A stretch of DNA of 64,000 nt from Capitulum mitella (Eukaryota > Arthropoda > Thecostraca > Pollicipedomorpha > Pollicipedidae), in the NCBI GenBank assembly GCA_030062745.1, contig CP099844.1, positions 26,970,596 through 27,034,595 of the forward strand. The letters run 5' to 3'. Positions 12,801 to 24,800 of the stretch are shown piece after piece (position 1 is the first letter of the stretch; the number at the start of each line of letters is the position of its first letter). Below the pieces are notes generated by a model that did no database searches, had not been told where the DNA came from, and was given only the letters and a program-made list of their open reading frames with translations. A program made the translations under genes and the position numbers.

Positions 12801-15800
12801 AATTTAATTTGGGTTAAGTTGTCAGAGGCGAAAGTTCATAGGAATTTAGGCTTTATGGATGGAGTATTAATAATCAGCTCTGTCAAAATTTTGTCATTAG
12901 TTTCATGCTGCCTGGGAAGATAAAATCACACCTGTGCAGGCCTCAGTCTTCAACAATCTTTACCTCTTCCGAGTTATGGGTGCAGATCGGGGTTGAGTTC
13001 CCAAAATCCCATGTGGTCCCGCTCAGGCGCCAGGTTTTTGTACAGGAGGGGCCTTTACCCCCCCCCCCCCGCCAAAAAGTCCTCGAGTTTTGGACACTTG
13101 ATTTTTAGATATCCCGAATTCGGGATCTTTGTTTATATTTTCTTGGTTAAAAAAACTCTAAATTTGAGTACATGAGAGCGCCTGTTGTCGCTAGGCTGCG
13201 CCTATTGGAGCATTTCTGTGGTGCGTTTTTTAAAGCCATGAAATGGATGTCCATACGTATATGCACACTGGCTTCCTTTGGATATTGTGGGTCCTTGTCG
13301 TGTTACGAAAGAGTCCATGTGCTATTTTGGGATCGCAATCTGTTTGTTGGTTTGTGGGTGCACAGATCTGGTTTGTGGGTGCATGTGCATCCACATGTGG
13401 TGCAGATGATCACTGATGTTTGTCTGCCAAGGAGCGTTTGCCACGGTTTTGGGGATGGAAATTAGTGATTCAGAACAGGAAATTGTTTCAGACTGGGTGT
13501 CATTTCCCAACGAAAACTAAATATTTTGCAACACTGCACAGGCCTCGTGAATGCAGCTGCAGTCCTCGTATCATGTTGCTGAAATCGTGTCATGAAATCA
13601 GCAGCAGTCCACAGCTGCCACCCATGCGAACCTGGTTTTCTCATGCTCTGCCTGTGGCACCGCTGTACGCGTCACCAAGTCGGACTAGCGTGAGCCTCCC
13701 GGCATGTTTCTGTGTCTGCGGTTAGCTGTCGCCTTCTCGGCATTCCAAGAACCTCGCCTTCCCAAAGGAGCCGTAGACCCCCCATCCCGCTCCTGACTCT
13801 GACGGCCATGTTTCGTCTCAATCGCGGTCCCGCCTTCTCTCTCCTTCTTCGGGTCCAGGGAGGCCCTCCTGTGCTCCTGCTCCTGCGCCGGCCGCTGCTG
13901 TCGCCGGATGTCCACCGGCTGCCGAGGTCCGTCTGGTGCTCAGGCGGCCCGACCGTGATAGGGTCCAGCGCCGGCCGGCCCGGTCAGCTCCATGGCTGGC
14001 AGCTTAGAACGGCAGCTCCCGGGGACTGTCGTGGGAGTTCAGTCAGGCAGCTCCCTACTGCTATGAAAACTCAATACGCCAGCTCCCCGAGGGGCTGTTG
14101 CTGGAGCTCCGTACGGCATTTCCACGAGGAATCGCCGTGGGAGCTCAGTACGGCAGCTCCCGAAGGGACTGCTGTTGGAGTTCAGAACGGCAGCTCCCGA
14201 AGGTATCGTCGTGGGAGCTCAATACGGCAGCTTCCGGAGGGACTGCTGTTGGAGTTCAGAACGGCAGCTCCCGAGGGTATCGTCGCGGGAGCTCAGTACG
14301 GCAGTTCCCTACTGCTTTGGCAGCTTCGTACGGCAGCTCCTGGAGGGACTGCTGTCAGAGCTCAGTACAGCGGCTCCCGAAAGGACTGTCGCAGGAACTC
14401 AGTCCGGCAGTTCCCGGAGAGACTATCGTGGGGCCCTCAGTATGGCAGCTCCTGGAGGGACTATCGTGGGACCCTCAGTCCGGCAGCTCCCGGAGAGACT
14501 ATCGTGGGACCCTCAATACGGCAGCTCCCGGAGAGACTATCGTGGGACCCTCAGTACAGCAGCTCCTGGAGGGACTGTCGTGGGACCTCGGTCCAACAGC
14601 TGCCAGAGGGACTGTCGCACGAGTTCAGCTCCGCAGCTCCGGGCGCCGCGAGGCGTTCTCCGCCACTGCGACATTCCAGGAGGAGCCAGCAGGCTCGCAC
14701 TATGTCCCAGCGTCAAACACGCAGGCGGAGGGCGTTCATCGTCACCTGTCATACTGCTTCCTACAGCTCCTACACGGCGGTCGGCAGCTGCCTCGATTGT
14801 TCCTCTGACAGTGACCCGAGTTTGGCATGACCCAGCGCACATCTGATGTCCGAAGGTTCACAAACGTTGTGAAAACTAAATCTGCGATGCGTGCCATGAG
14901 GAAGAAATGCAAAATGCAAATTAAAATAGCCATGGTATACGCAGCTCCGGAAAACGTCCCCCCATTGCCGCGGACATTAAAATCACTGAGCCACATATTA
15001 GGACGGTCCCAGAGTAAATTATCCTTGGTGGTCAGACGACTGAATACGGGACAAATTTACCAATCGAGATGTATGGTGTGTGGCATCCCCCCCCCCTGGT
15101 GGAAACCCTTACCGTTCGCCTAGCAGCTTGTGGTGAAATTCGGTAAGAAGCGCTGGTTGGACTTGCCCTTGTTCCATTTTTTGTGCAACGCACGCTGCCG
15201 ATACGAGGGAGATAATTGTCAGTTCTTGACTAAAGCGCTTTTATGTTCGATACTAGATTTTCATCTTCTAGATTCTAGATTCTTGATTCTAGATTCTAGA
15301 TTCTAGATTCATCATCTAGATTCTTGAAACTCCATTGCCAAATAGCCAAATAGTTAGAAACATACCCCATGATTTAGCTCGATGTTGTGATTTCGGTCAA
15401 ATGGTAAATAACTAGTGGACTGGAATGAAGCGCATATTTTACGAATGTATCATCAGCAACCAGAGTGCAACTACTTCGTCTCACGTACTGTTCCTCTCAA
15501 GTAAACCTTATAAATCAGGGCAGAGAGGCCACAAGCGTTATCCGATGTGAAATGTACATGAAAGTTCCTCAAAGTTTACGACTATGTTTAATTTGCCGTA
15601 AACTTATTATGACTTACACAGCAATGATATCCATCACCAGTGGATGTTTATGACGCACGGTATGATAAAATAGAGCTTGATACAGGCGTAATCTCACATA
15701 GCTCTTGACGCAACATTAGCTGACGTTAGTGTCATTGTGGCAAATTTATTGCGCTGACGCCATCAGCTTATGACATGTAGAAGATTCTCGACTTTTCTTA

Positions 15801-18800
15801 ACGACAGCGATGACATGGCTATCCTGCCAAACTTCGCATTTAGCAGCATTTACATTTCCGAGCAATGCGCTGCAAGCGATGCGACATGAACTCGCCAAAC
15901 ACTCGGCCAACACCAAACCACTCACCGTTCCCGCCAGTCCACTGGCCCCCACCTGGCGCCATTACCCGCGGAACAGTGGCGGCTAAGCTGCGTGCCGCCG
16001 CGGCTGTCGGCGCGAGGCGGCCGACAGGACCGGAGCCTGGCCAGCCGCCGCCCGCGGCAGCGTCGCACGCCATGCCGCCGCGGTGATCGCACCGCTGGGC
16101 CTTCCTGTTTAGGCGCTGCAGGCAACATGTGTCCGTTTGTTTACCCGGGCTGGTCAAAAAACACGGCCTCCGCCGGGCGGCGGCCGGCTGGCGGGCTCGT
16201 CACGCGGGGCGGCCGATGGCGGGACACACGGCATGATGCATGAAGCACACGGCATGCGAGTGCGCCAACGCTCGGCTTCGCAAGATGCGTCAACGGTCCA
16301 GGGCGCTGCCATCAGCCTTCGGCAATTCAGGGTACTTGGCGACGACGGCTGCCGATTGTTTAACTCGTCGTAACCCTCGGCTCACCTTGCTGCCTATGAC
16401 GGGGCGTTTTTGCTAATATCTCACTTGCAACCGTCTTTGCCCTTGGAACGTATCTACAAAACGCTTTCGAGCCTGAGAGAGCGTCATTACACGATTTCAA
16501 CCCAACCCAGTGCCTCAACATCAAAATGGTCTGTTAAAAAAGTAGCTTTAAAGGAACGCCTTGTTTTGTTTTTTGCTTTTGTTCTGTTTCATCAGCCGTA
16601 CGCAGAATGGTGCAAGCACTGCTCCGTCAACTCAGCATCACGTTAGGCCGTTGGTCAGTGCATCAGTAGCTGGCAGTGCCGACCTCGGTGTCTTCAGTGC
16701 TCTGCTCGCTCTGTCAGCCACGCGCCGGCCAACCGCCCTGGCCGGCGCGTGGAGCTCTCCCGCCCGCTGTGGTCCGGCCACAGGCCCGTAGCCACCCCGC
16801 GCGGCGCTGGGCCCGCGCCGCCACCCCCCGGAGCCGTGGCCGCGGCCGTGCGCCGCCAGCACGGCCAGCCGGCGCCTGGCAGCGGGATAGCTACGGGCCT
16901 GCATGCCGCCGGGCGGTGGGTCGCGCGCGCCGGTCGCTTACAGCTGCGCTGCGCGGCCGCTCTGTTCCAGACAACTACGACTACGACTACAATGCGAACG
17001 GCGACGACAACGGCTACACGGAGAGCGCCGCCGGCTCGGTGACCGCCAACGGCGGCGAGAGCTCGTACAGCTACACTTACGAGAGCAGCAGCTTCAGCTC
17101 AGAGGCCGCGGCCGAGGCGAGGCGACTGGAGGCCGAAGCTCGCGCGCGAGCCGATGCCGAGGCGAGGCGACTGGAGGCCGAAACTCGCGCGCGAGCCGAG
17201 GCTGAGGCGAGGCGACTGGAGGCCGAAACTCGCGCGCGAGCCGAGGCTGAGGCGAGGCGACTGGAGGCCGAAACTCGCGCGCGAGCCGAGGCTGAGGCGA
17301 GGCGACTGGAGGCCGAAACTCGCGCGCGAGCCGAGGCTGAGGCGAGGCGACTGGAGGCCGAAACTCGCGCGCGGGCCGAGGCTGAGGCGAGGCGACTGGA
17401 GGCTGAGAGGGAAGCGAGGCGACTCGCGGCCGAGGAAGAGGCGAGGCGTCGGGAGGAGGAGGCGAGACACCAGGCCGAGGCCGAGGCCGAAGCCGAGGCG
17501 GCCGAGCGCGAGCGGTTGGGTTTCGGCCTGGCGGCTGCGGGAGCCGAGGACGCGGCCGGCGCGTTCCCTGGCGGCTGCACGTTCGACGGCCGCCAGTACG
17601 CCGAAGGCGACTCGTTCCGGGCCGACGCGTGCACCACGTGCACGTGCAGCGGCGGCCAGATGAACTGCGTTACGGGCGACTGCGAGGAGGACCCGTGCGA
17701 CGGCGTTATCTGCCCGCAGACCGACTGCGACACGCAGGAGTACATCCCCCTCGGCGGCTGTTGCCCAATCTGTGCCGGTCAGTTCGGGCCCCTGTCGCCC
17801 CCTGCCGCCCTCTCCCCCTCCGGGCTCCTGCACTGCCGTGTGGCTGCCGCATCGGCGGACCGCCTGTCCCCTCCCGGGTGTGCGCCAACCCGCGTCTGCT
17901 CTGAACCACATTTGCATGCGCGCAGCCTCCCCCTGCACGCGCACTCAATAATTCGTTCCCCTCTGCTTGTCTTTGGCGCAGCACGTTTTCGTCTTGTTAT
18001 TTACTTAAGTTTACATTTCATGTCACCAACGAAAAGCGAAAAAACGGAATTAATTTACTAAAACCATGCCGAATATCAGACAGGAAAACGCGAGTCGACC
18101 TCTGCGAACGCTCCCAAATAAGACAAAAGAAACTCGCACACACGCACCCAAATCTTAACATTTATACACATGCATGTGGCGGACAGCTGTGTGTTCACTA
18201 AGACTTAATGACATCTTAAACTGCAGGTAAAACAATGAAATGCGCATTCACGTCGCCCGTCTGTAATGAAGCGTAGGCACTGCTGTCAGCATGGAGCTAT
18301 GCTAATGCCAACGACGCAAACCAATATAATGCGGTATGCCCAACCGACGAATGGCACCTGAACATACCCAAGGAATGGTAACGTCATTGTACCAGAATGC
18401 CACAAGTGTGAAAAGGTTTCGGGAAAATTTTGCACCTGATGAAGTTTGAATTTCTCCAAGACTCTTTGTTTTGAGGTCGCCCATTTATTTCAGTGTGGGG
18501 ACATAAAGCTAACGCCAGACATAGTAATGCTTCTATTCGTGACCAAATGCCCAGAGGAAATTCTGGCCAGAAATTCCCTGTTGGTTATGAGGGATCTGAT
18601 GTATAATGTCACTTTAAGTTGATTGCACTTGTCAACAAGAGAAAAGTAAACACATTCTATTCCTGCAAGGACAGTCCAAAAGTTGCCTCATCCTTTTCTC
18701 GATTTACAGGGGGAATGAAATTTTTTTTTTATTAAAACATCAAAATGTCCAAAAGTTTGGCTCCCTTCTGCAGGGAATCATTTACCGGCGGCTGATCAGT

Positions 18801-21800
18801 ATTAGTAATCGCTGGCCTGTTGCTGCACGAGCGCGTGGTTGAAGCGGCCGTGACGAGACCATAGTCCACTTCCATGTCAAAATGTCAAGTACAAGGTCAA
18901 GTATTCACGTCCTTCCTAATGTTTCAATGAAGATGTGTCGCCATTAACTTCCGTCGAACAGTGACATTTCGGGGTATTTCAAAATTACTTTGGATCTTTT
19001 TTTCGGGAGCAATGCCTGAAAAGGAATGAAGCTAGCAAAACCAAAACCAAAGCAGAGCAAATATCAGCAGTCACGATGGGAAAAGTTCAGAAGCACGAAC
19101 AAGTCAAGTGATGCTGAAAGGGGAGCGACGCGGCATAACGACGCGAACGACGGCATAACCGGGATAATCCAGTTCACGGGCTGCTTGGAAAGAATGTCCA
19201 GAAGGCAACTGAAATCTCTGAAACAACGATATTCCTGCGAATCTGAGTAGGGCCAACCAAATTGTCGAGACGAAACAGACCTACCAGGCACATGTAATGA
19301 CCCTGCGTTGGACTACTGGGGTTTCAGAGCATGCAGGTCCGTCCATAGATATATGGACGTCTCCTGGCCTTTAGATACATAGCCCAACTTTGCGGACCTT
19401 TACCTGTGAACAGACGTGTAAACGTTGGAATCCCTCTCTCCCTGACTCTTTCCCGTCTTCCCTCCGGCGATTTTTCAGGTGTAACGGACCGTGCAGATGC
19501 AGCCGTCCCCATTACGTCATTCCTGGACCACATGCAAGATCTCTGCATAACTCACGGTTCTTACTAACCATCCGGAACGTCGCGTTCCATGGTGCAGAAG
19601 TGGAGTAGTGTGCTTCTCCTATTTCGACAGTCTGCCCAATCTAACGTATGTTCGCCTGTGCAGGGGCGTCATCAAAACTGGTGGGGCCAGAGCTACTTTT
19701 CGGCAGTCCTTTCCAAGCAACACCGTAGACACGATGTTAAATTATTGGTACGAGCTGATAGGAATGCTGACCTAACTACCCTATGGACTGCTACACAGAT
19801 GTGTATGAGCATATTAGCGGGATATCAGGCTCTTTAAAACCAGGAAGGTACTGCTGACCAGAATTTCCTCGGCTGTGTGATTACAAATAGAGGCATGACG
19901 ACCCGCTCTGTGACATTTCTTTCATTCGTCCGAAATGCGCTGTTGACTTCAACTGTAAGAAGTTCGATGCGGACCTGCAAAAATCGGGAAAATGCAAAAT
20001 ATTCCAAAAGCCTTTTGCAAACTGAAGTGATTTTTCTTAATTTCTTAACATTGCTGAATATGTCCAAACAATCTTCGCTTATTTTACCCGAAACAAAAAT
20101 TACATTTTGCGATCCGGTGCTATGTGCGTTGTAACCGACGGCGTACTCCGCTGCTTGTACGGACGCTCAGTGCGCATCACCGGTCTGAATGGACTCCGAG
20201 TCCGAGTGGACTCTGAGTGCACGCCGGCGGTTCTGCTTCAGACGTTCCTGATCCAGCCATCGGCGTCGGAGGCCCCGAGCCCCGCCCGGAGGAGGGGCCG
20301 CAGCCGGTGAGTGGACCCGCGCCGGCCCTGACGGTGGACTGCCCCTCCTCTTCTCCCCCGCCATGGGACGGCGGCGGACTGCGAGCGTTGTCTTTGAGGT
20401 TTTGGCTTGTCTCGCTTTTTTCCGAGCTTAAATTAACGCTGGTAAATTATCCTCAGATAAAGCGACATAACTTTGGAAGCTCATCGTTCAGTTGATGTAA
20501 TGCGCTTGGTAGTGATGTCACTGTTTCACATAGAACACTTTGTGGTCTCCGAACACAGAATAGGTTCCGTTGAAGAACATCTCTACTTTTTATCGCTTGG
20601 CAACGGTCTGATGTTTTGACATTACGTCTGTACCGCACTCTCTTAACAGTACTCAAGTGTACCCGGATGATCTCCTGCTGGGTGCCGGCGACGCCTGCGG
20701 GTCTGCTGCTGTTTTCGCGGCGGGGTCTCGTCACCCGTGTCCTCTGCCGCAGCCGCCGACCGGACTCCCCGGAGACCCGGGTCCGCCCGGCTCGCCCGGC
20801 GTGCCCGGCACTCCCGGAACTCCGGGCACTCCGGGCCAGCCGGGCCCGGCGGGCCCGACGCCGGACCCGTCGCCCTACATCCAGCAGCTGCAGGCGTCGC
20901 TCGGCGGCGACAAGGGTCCGCCCGTGCAGCCGCTCTACCTGCAGGCGCAGACGGGGCCGGCCGGCGCGCGAGGGGCACCAGGTGAGCCGGCCGCGACGCG
21001 GCCGTGACGCCACATCATATCCGGACGGGCTATTTCCGGTGACGTCTGCATTAGACGATGAGGATGGCGCGGCAGGGGAGCAGTGACGTTACCACGTCGG
21101 AAGGTTTCTGGGAAGGACTGGGGTGGCGTTGGTCTTCACTGAAGCGTCTTTGAGAGCTGTTGCTGTCTGTCGTGGCCTATGTCATTTGTCAGGAAGCATT
21201 GCCATCGCAGATCCCGCGTGTCCTTTGTGGACCGAGCGGACCAGCAGGCGACTGCAAAATCAGTCGTGCGAGAGGAGCAAACCAGACGAACGCTTGCTGA
21301 AGGCGCTAGGTGACAGGACTTATCTTCGCGCTCTAACTGCGACCGAGCTCGTCTGTGCGACCGCTCTGCGACCGAGCTCGTCTGTGTGACCGCTCTGTGA
21401 CGGGGCAGCTCGCCTGTCTGACCGCTCTGTGACGGGGCAGCTCGCCTGTCTGACCGCTCTGTGACCGGGCAGCTCGTGTGTGTGACAGCTCCGTGACCGA
21501 GCTGGCGTGTTTCGACAGGCCCGCCTGGCCCGGCCGGACCGCAGGGTTTCCAGGGAGTGCGAGGAGAGCCGGGAGACCCAGGTCCCCCGGGCCCTGTCGG
21601 CAGCCCCGGACCCAGAGGCTTGCCCGGCATCCCCGGCAAGGACGTGAGTGAACCGTCCGCATCGAAGCTGCATCATGTATATTTTCATGTCTTTTATTCT
21701 TTTTTAGTTTTGCCATGCTGTGCTGTACCATTGAACAGTAACAGAACCGCCACGCCGTTTTTTCCGCACGCTGTTTTTAAACTATCGCAGGGACACACAA

Positions 21801-24800
21801 ATGTTTACTTCATCCGTCACAGGCTGCCTGTCTCCTATCAAGGACTGATTTGACCTTCTTCTTTCACCTGGACTCCTTGTCAAACCGGTCTCGCCTTTCG
21901 AGGCACCCCCGCCACCACCAGCACTCGCCGGGAACCCCCTCTATGCACGCCTGCAGGGACTCGTCCGTTGCTATCCATCACCGCAGCGGCCATCCATCAC
22001 TGCCTCCCACCCAGCGGACCCGTCCATTACTGCCCGCCACCTCAACGGCCCGGTGATTTCAGGGCGAGAACGGAGAGGACGGCGCGCCGGGCCCGGCCGG
22101 GGCCCAGGGGCCCCCGGGGCCGCGCGGTCTGCCCGGCATGCCCGGCATGCCCGGACCGAAGGGGCACCGGGGCTTCGCCGGCGTGGACGGCGCCAAAGGA
22201 GAGATCGGACTGCCCGGCGAGAAGGGCGCCATCGGGCCGGCCGGCCGGCCCGGCGAGCCCGGCCCGATGGTGGGTGCCGCGGCCGCCGGTGCTGCCATCT
22301 GGCCACGGCTGCGCGGCAGCTCGGAGAAGCGTGTCGCGTTCTGCTGTGTCGTGATTGCCGTCAGCTGCTGACGCCAAGCTCATTTCGGGCATCGGCCTTA
22401 TTAGATGCTGGTCGTCTCGTTTCTAAACCAGTTTCCTTTGTGTCATGACGCTAAAGCAGCACTTTTAATTGTGCAAGTTGATAAGCGGAGATCTTCATTT
22501 CTGTTCGGAATAAGTTGGTGTGCTAACGGAGCAGTGACGCCACCCACTGACAGCACTCCTCCCGGCACTGCAGGGTGTGGCTGGTCCTCGTGGCGAACGG
22601 GGCAGGGATGGTCCGCCCGGCCCGCCTGGTCTCCGAGGTATCGACGGCATAGCCGGACCACCGGGTCCACCGGTCAGTACCCATCCCGCCGTCATCTCTT
22701 CCTCGAGATGCTCCCACTGTCCCACAGCGTGAACAGTGCCCGACCTCTGACGGCCTCTCAGACTGCTCATCTGATCTTATTGCTAGGTTATCATTATCAT
22801 TTATCGTGATTTATGCTTGTTATATCTAGTTTAGCTTAGCTATGCATAGTAAAGTTAGCGATGGCCACATAGCGTGGCGTTGTAACTACCTGATTATCAT
22901 TTATTATTATCATTTACACAATATTCTCCTACTGTCAGAATAAGCTGACTTATCGCATCCAGCATGAGTTGCTTTCGACATCTAGCAGCACTGAGTCCCT
23001 CTGAGTGCAGGTGAAGTGCCTCTCCCCGCCACCCGCCGGTCGGCGGTTGATAACCACTGCCCCTGCCGCCGCCGATAGGGAGCGGCCGGGAAGTCCGGAC
23101 CGCCCGGCTTCCCGGGAAGCTCCGGCGCCAAGGGAGACCGCGGAGCCGAGGGCCCCAAGGGCAGCATCGGCCTGCAGGGGCCGCGCGGTGAGTGTCGGGA
23201 GGGCAGGGGGTGTCCTGTCCACCCGCCGACGACCGCAGCGGAGTGTCCTGACTTTCCGGCGGTTTGCTGAGACGTTGGGTGCTGTGTGGAGGATGTTCAA
23301 GAGGGAAATTTCAAAGGCCATGCGTGCGAAGACGTAAGATACCAAGTGTTCTTTGGACGGAGCTCACAGTGTCAGCTCTTTGTCGTGCCCCAGACGTGTG
23401 GTTGGCGTTGCTGCGCGCCCGGACGGCCAGTCGGCTGCGTGCGCTCTGATTGGCATCCCCTGACCGCCACCAGGCGAGGCCGGCCAGCCGGGTCTTCCCG
23501 GTGAGCAGGGCCCCATCGGACGCCCGGGCAAGGACGGCGCTGACGGCGAGAAAGGCAGCTTCGGCGCGCCCGGCCCGATGGGAGCGCCTGGCTTCCCCGG
23601 ACCGCGCGGCCCGCCCGGCAACGCCGGCAGTCCCGGCCTGCCCGGACAGAAGGGGGAGCAGGTGAGTCCAGCTCGGGCAGGAGGGGAAATAGGAGAAACG
23701 GTTCGTGACAGAGGAGGGAACAGAACCTGGTCTAGTTGGAACGGGAGACCACAGACTTCTATTCTGATCTTAATGTTCAGCGATGCACGAACAGTCCAGG
23801 CAGATACTTCACAAGTGTTTGGTTCTTTCGGTGCCCGCGAAGTGATTTGCCTGCTTTGTTTGCCCTGATATCCCCGTGAAGCAGAGTCCCTTGCCCAAAT
23901 TTCGTCCCTGCAGTGACGATACTGACCGTCCCCTGTCCGCTGCAGGGTCTGACCGGCACGCGCGGTCTGAAGGGCTCGCCGGGAGCCAAGGGCGACTCGG
24001 GCGAGGCGGGCGCTCGCGGGGCGCCCGGTCCTCCGGGCGCCGCCGGGCGGCGAGGCCGGCGCGGCCTGCGCGGTCCGCCGGGCCTGCTCGGCCCGCAGGG
24101 TGAGCGCGGCCCGCCGGGCACGCGCGGCCTGCCCGGCGCCGACGGCCCGCCCGGCATGAAGGGCGCAATCGGAGACCGCGGCCAGCCGGGCCGCATGGGC
24201 CAGAAGGGCGCCACAGGAGACACCGGCCGGCCTGGCCCGCCCGGCCTCGTCGTGAGTAAAGCCTCGTGGCCTGTCTGCGGCGCCGTGTGGTTCCTGGGCG
24301 GGGACGGGTGGTCGTACGTGCTGTTACTTGGACTGTCGCGATATGTCGTCTGTGTCTCTGTCGTTAACGTCGTCGGCTGTCTTTGCTGAGATGTCGAGAT
24401 TTCCGCCGTCTCATGCGGTGTCGTGTTCCCGATTAATGAACGTGCAGTCACGCACAGTCATCCAGTCTCACCACAGTGCTTCTTCCCGCCCAGAGCGAGT
24501 AGCCTCCTGAACCTGTCTCCACCAGTGCGCCAGCTGACCGGTCGCGGCGCTCGGCGCGTCTCCGCAGGGCGAACGGGGCATGCAGGGACGCACCGGCAGC
24601 CCGGGCCGACCCGGCCGCACCGGCGACCGCGGCCTGCCCGGCGCCGACGGCAAGCCAGGAGAGATGGGCGCCACCGGGCCGCCCGGTCTGCCCGGACCAG
24701 TCGGCCCCATCGGAGCCCAGGGCCGCCCGGTGAGAGCGCGCGTCCGCCGACGTCGTTCGGTCCACGCGTGAAGTGGAAACGGGCGCTCGCTTCTGGCAAA

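Larger units (their letters stand above)
9885..16970 (+). other. Collagen intron 1 (7.1 kb)
   Basis: A GTAAGC donor joins an acceptor ending TGTTCCAG, both phase 1. The intron holds a short dispersed repeat (10985-11130), a 38-bp minisatellite (13998-14650), a TCTAGAT microsatellite near 15262-15325 and GC-rich blocks around 15900-16240 and 16700-16960. I see no further exon in it, though a small alternative phase 1-1 exon could be missed. Confidence 0.75.

Noticed and set aside
13712-14830. 372-codon frame (+) and overlapping frames
   Set aside because: It follows the 38-bp minisatellite and is matched by long frames in the other phases.
17077-17944. Long minus-strand frames over collagen exon 2
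   Set aside because: Shadows of the 45-bp coding repeat, which has a length divisible by three.
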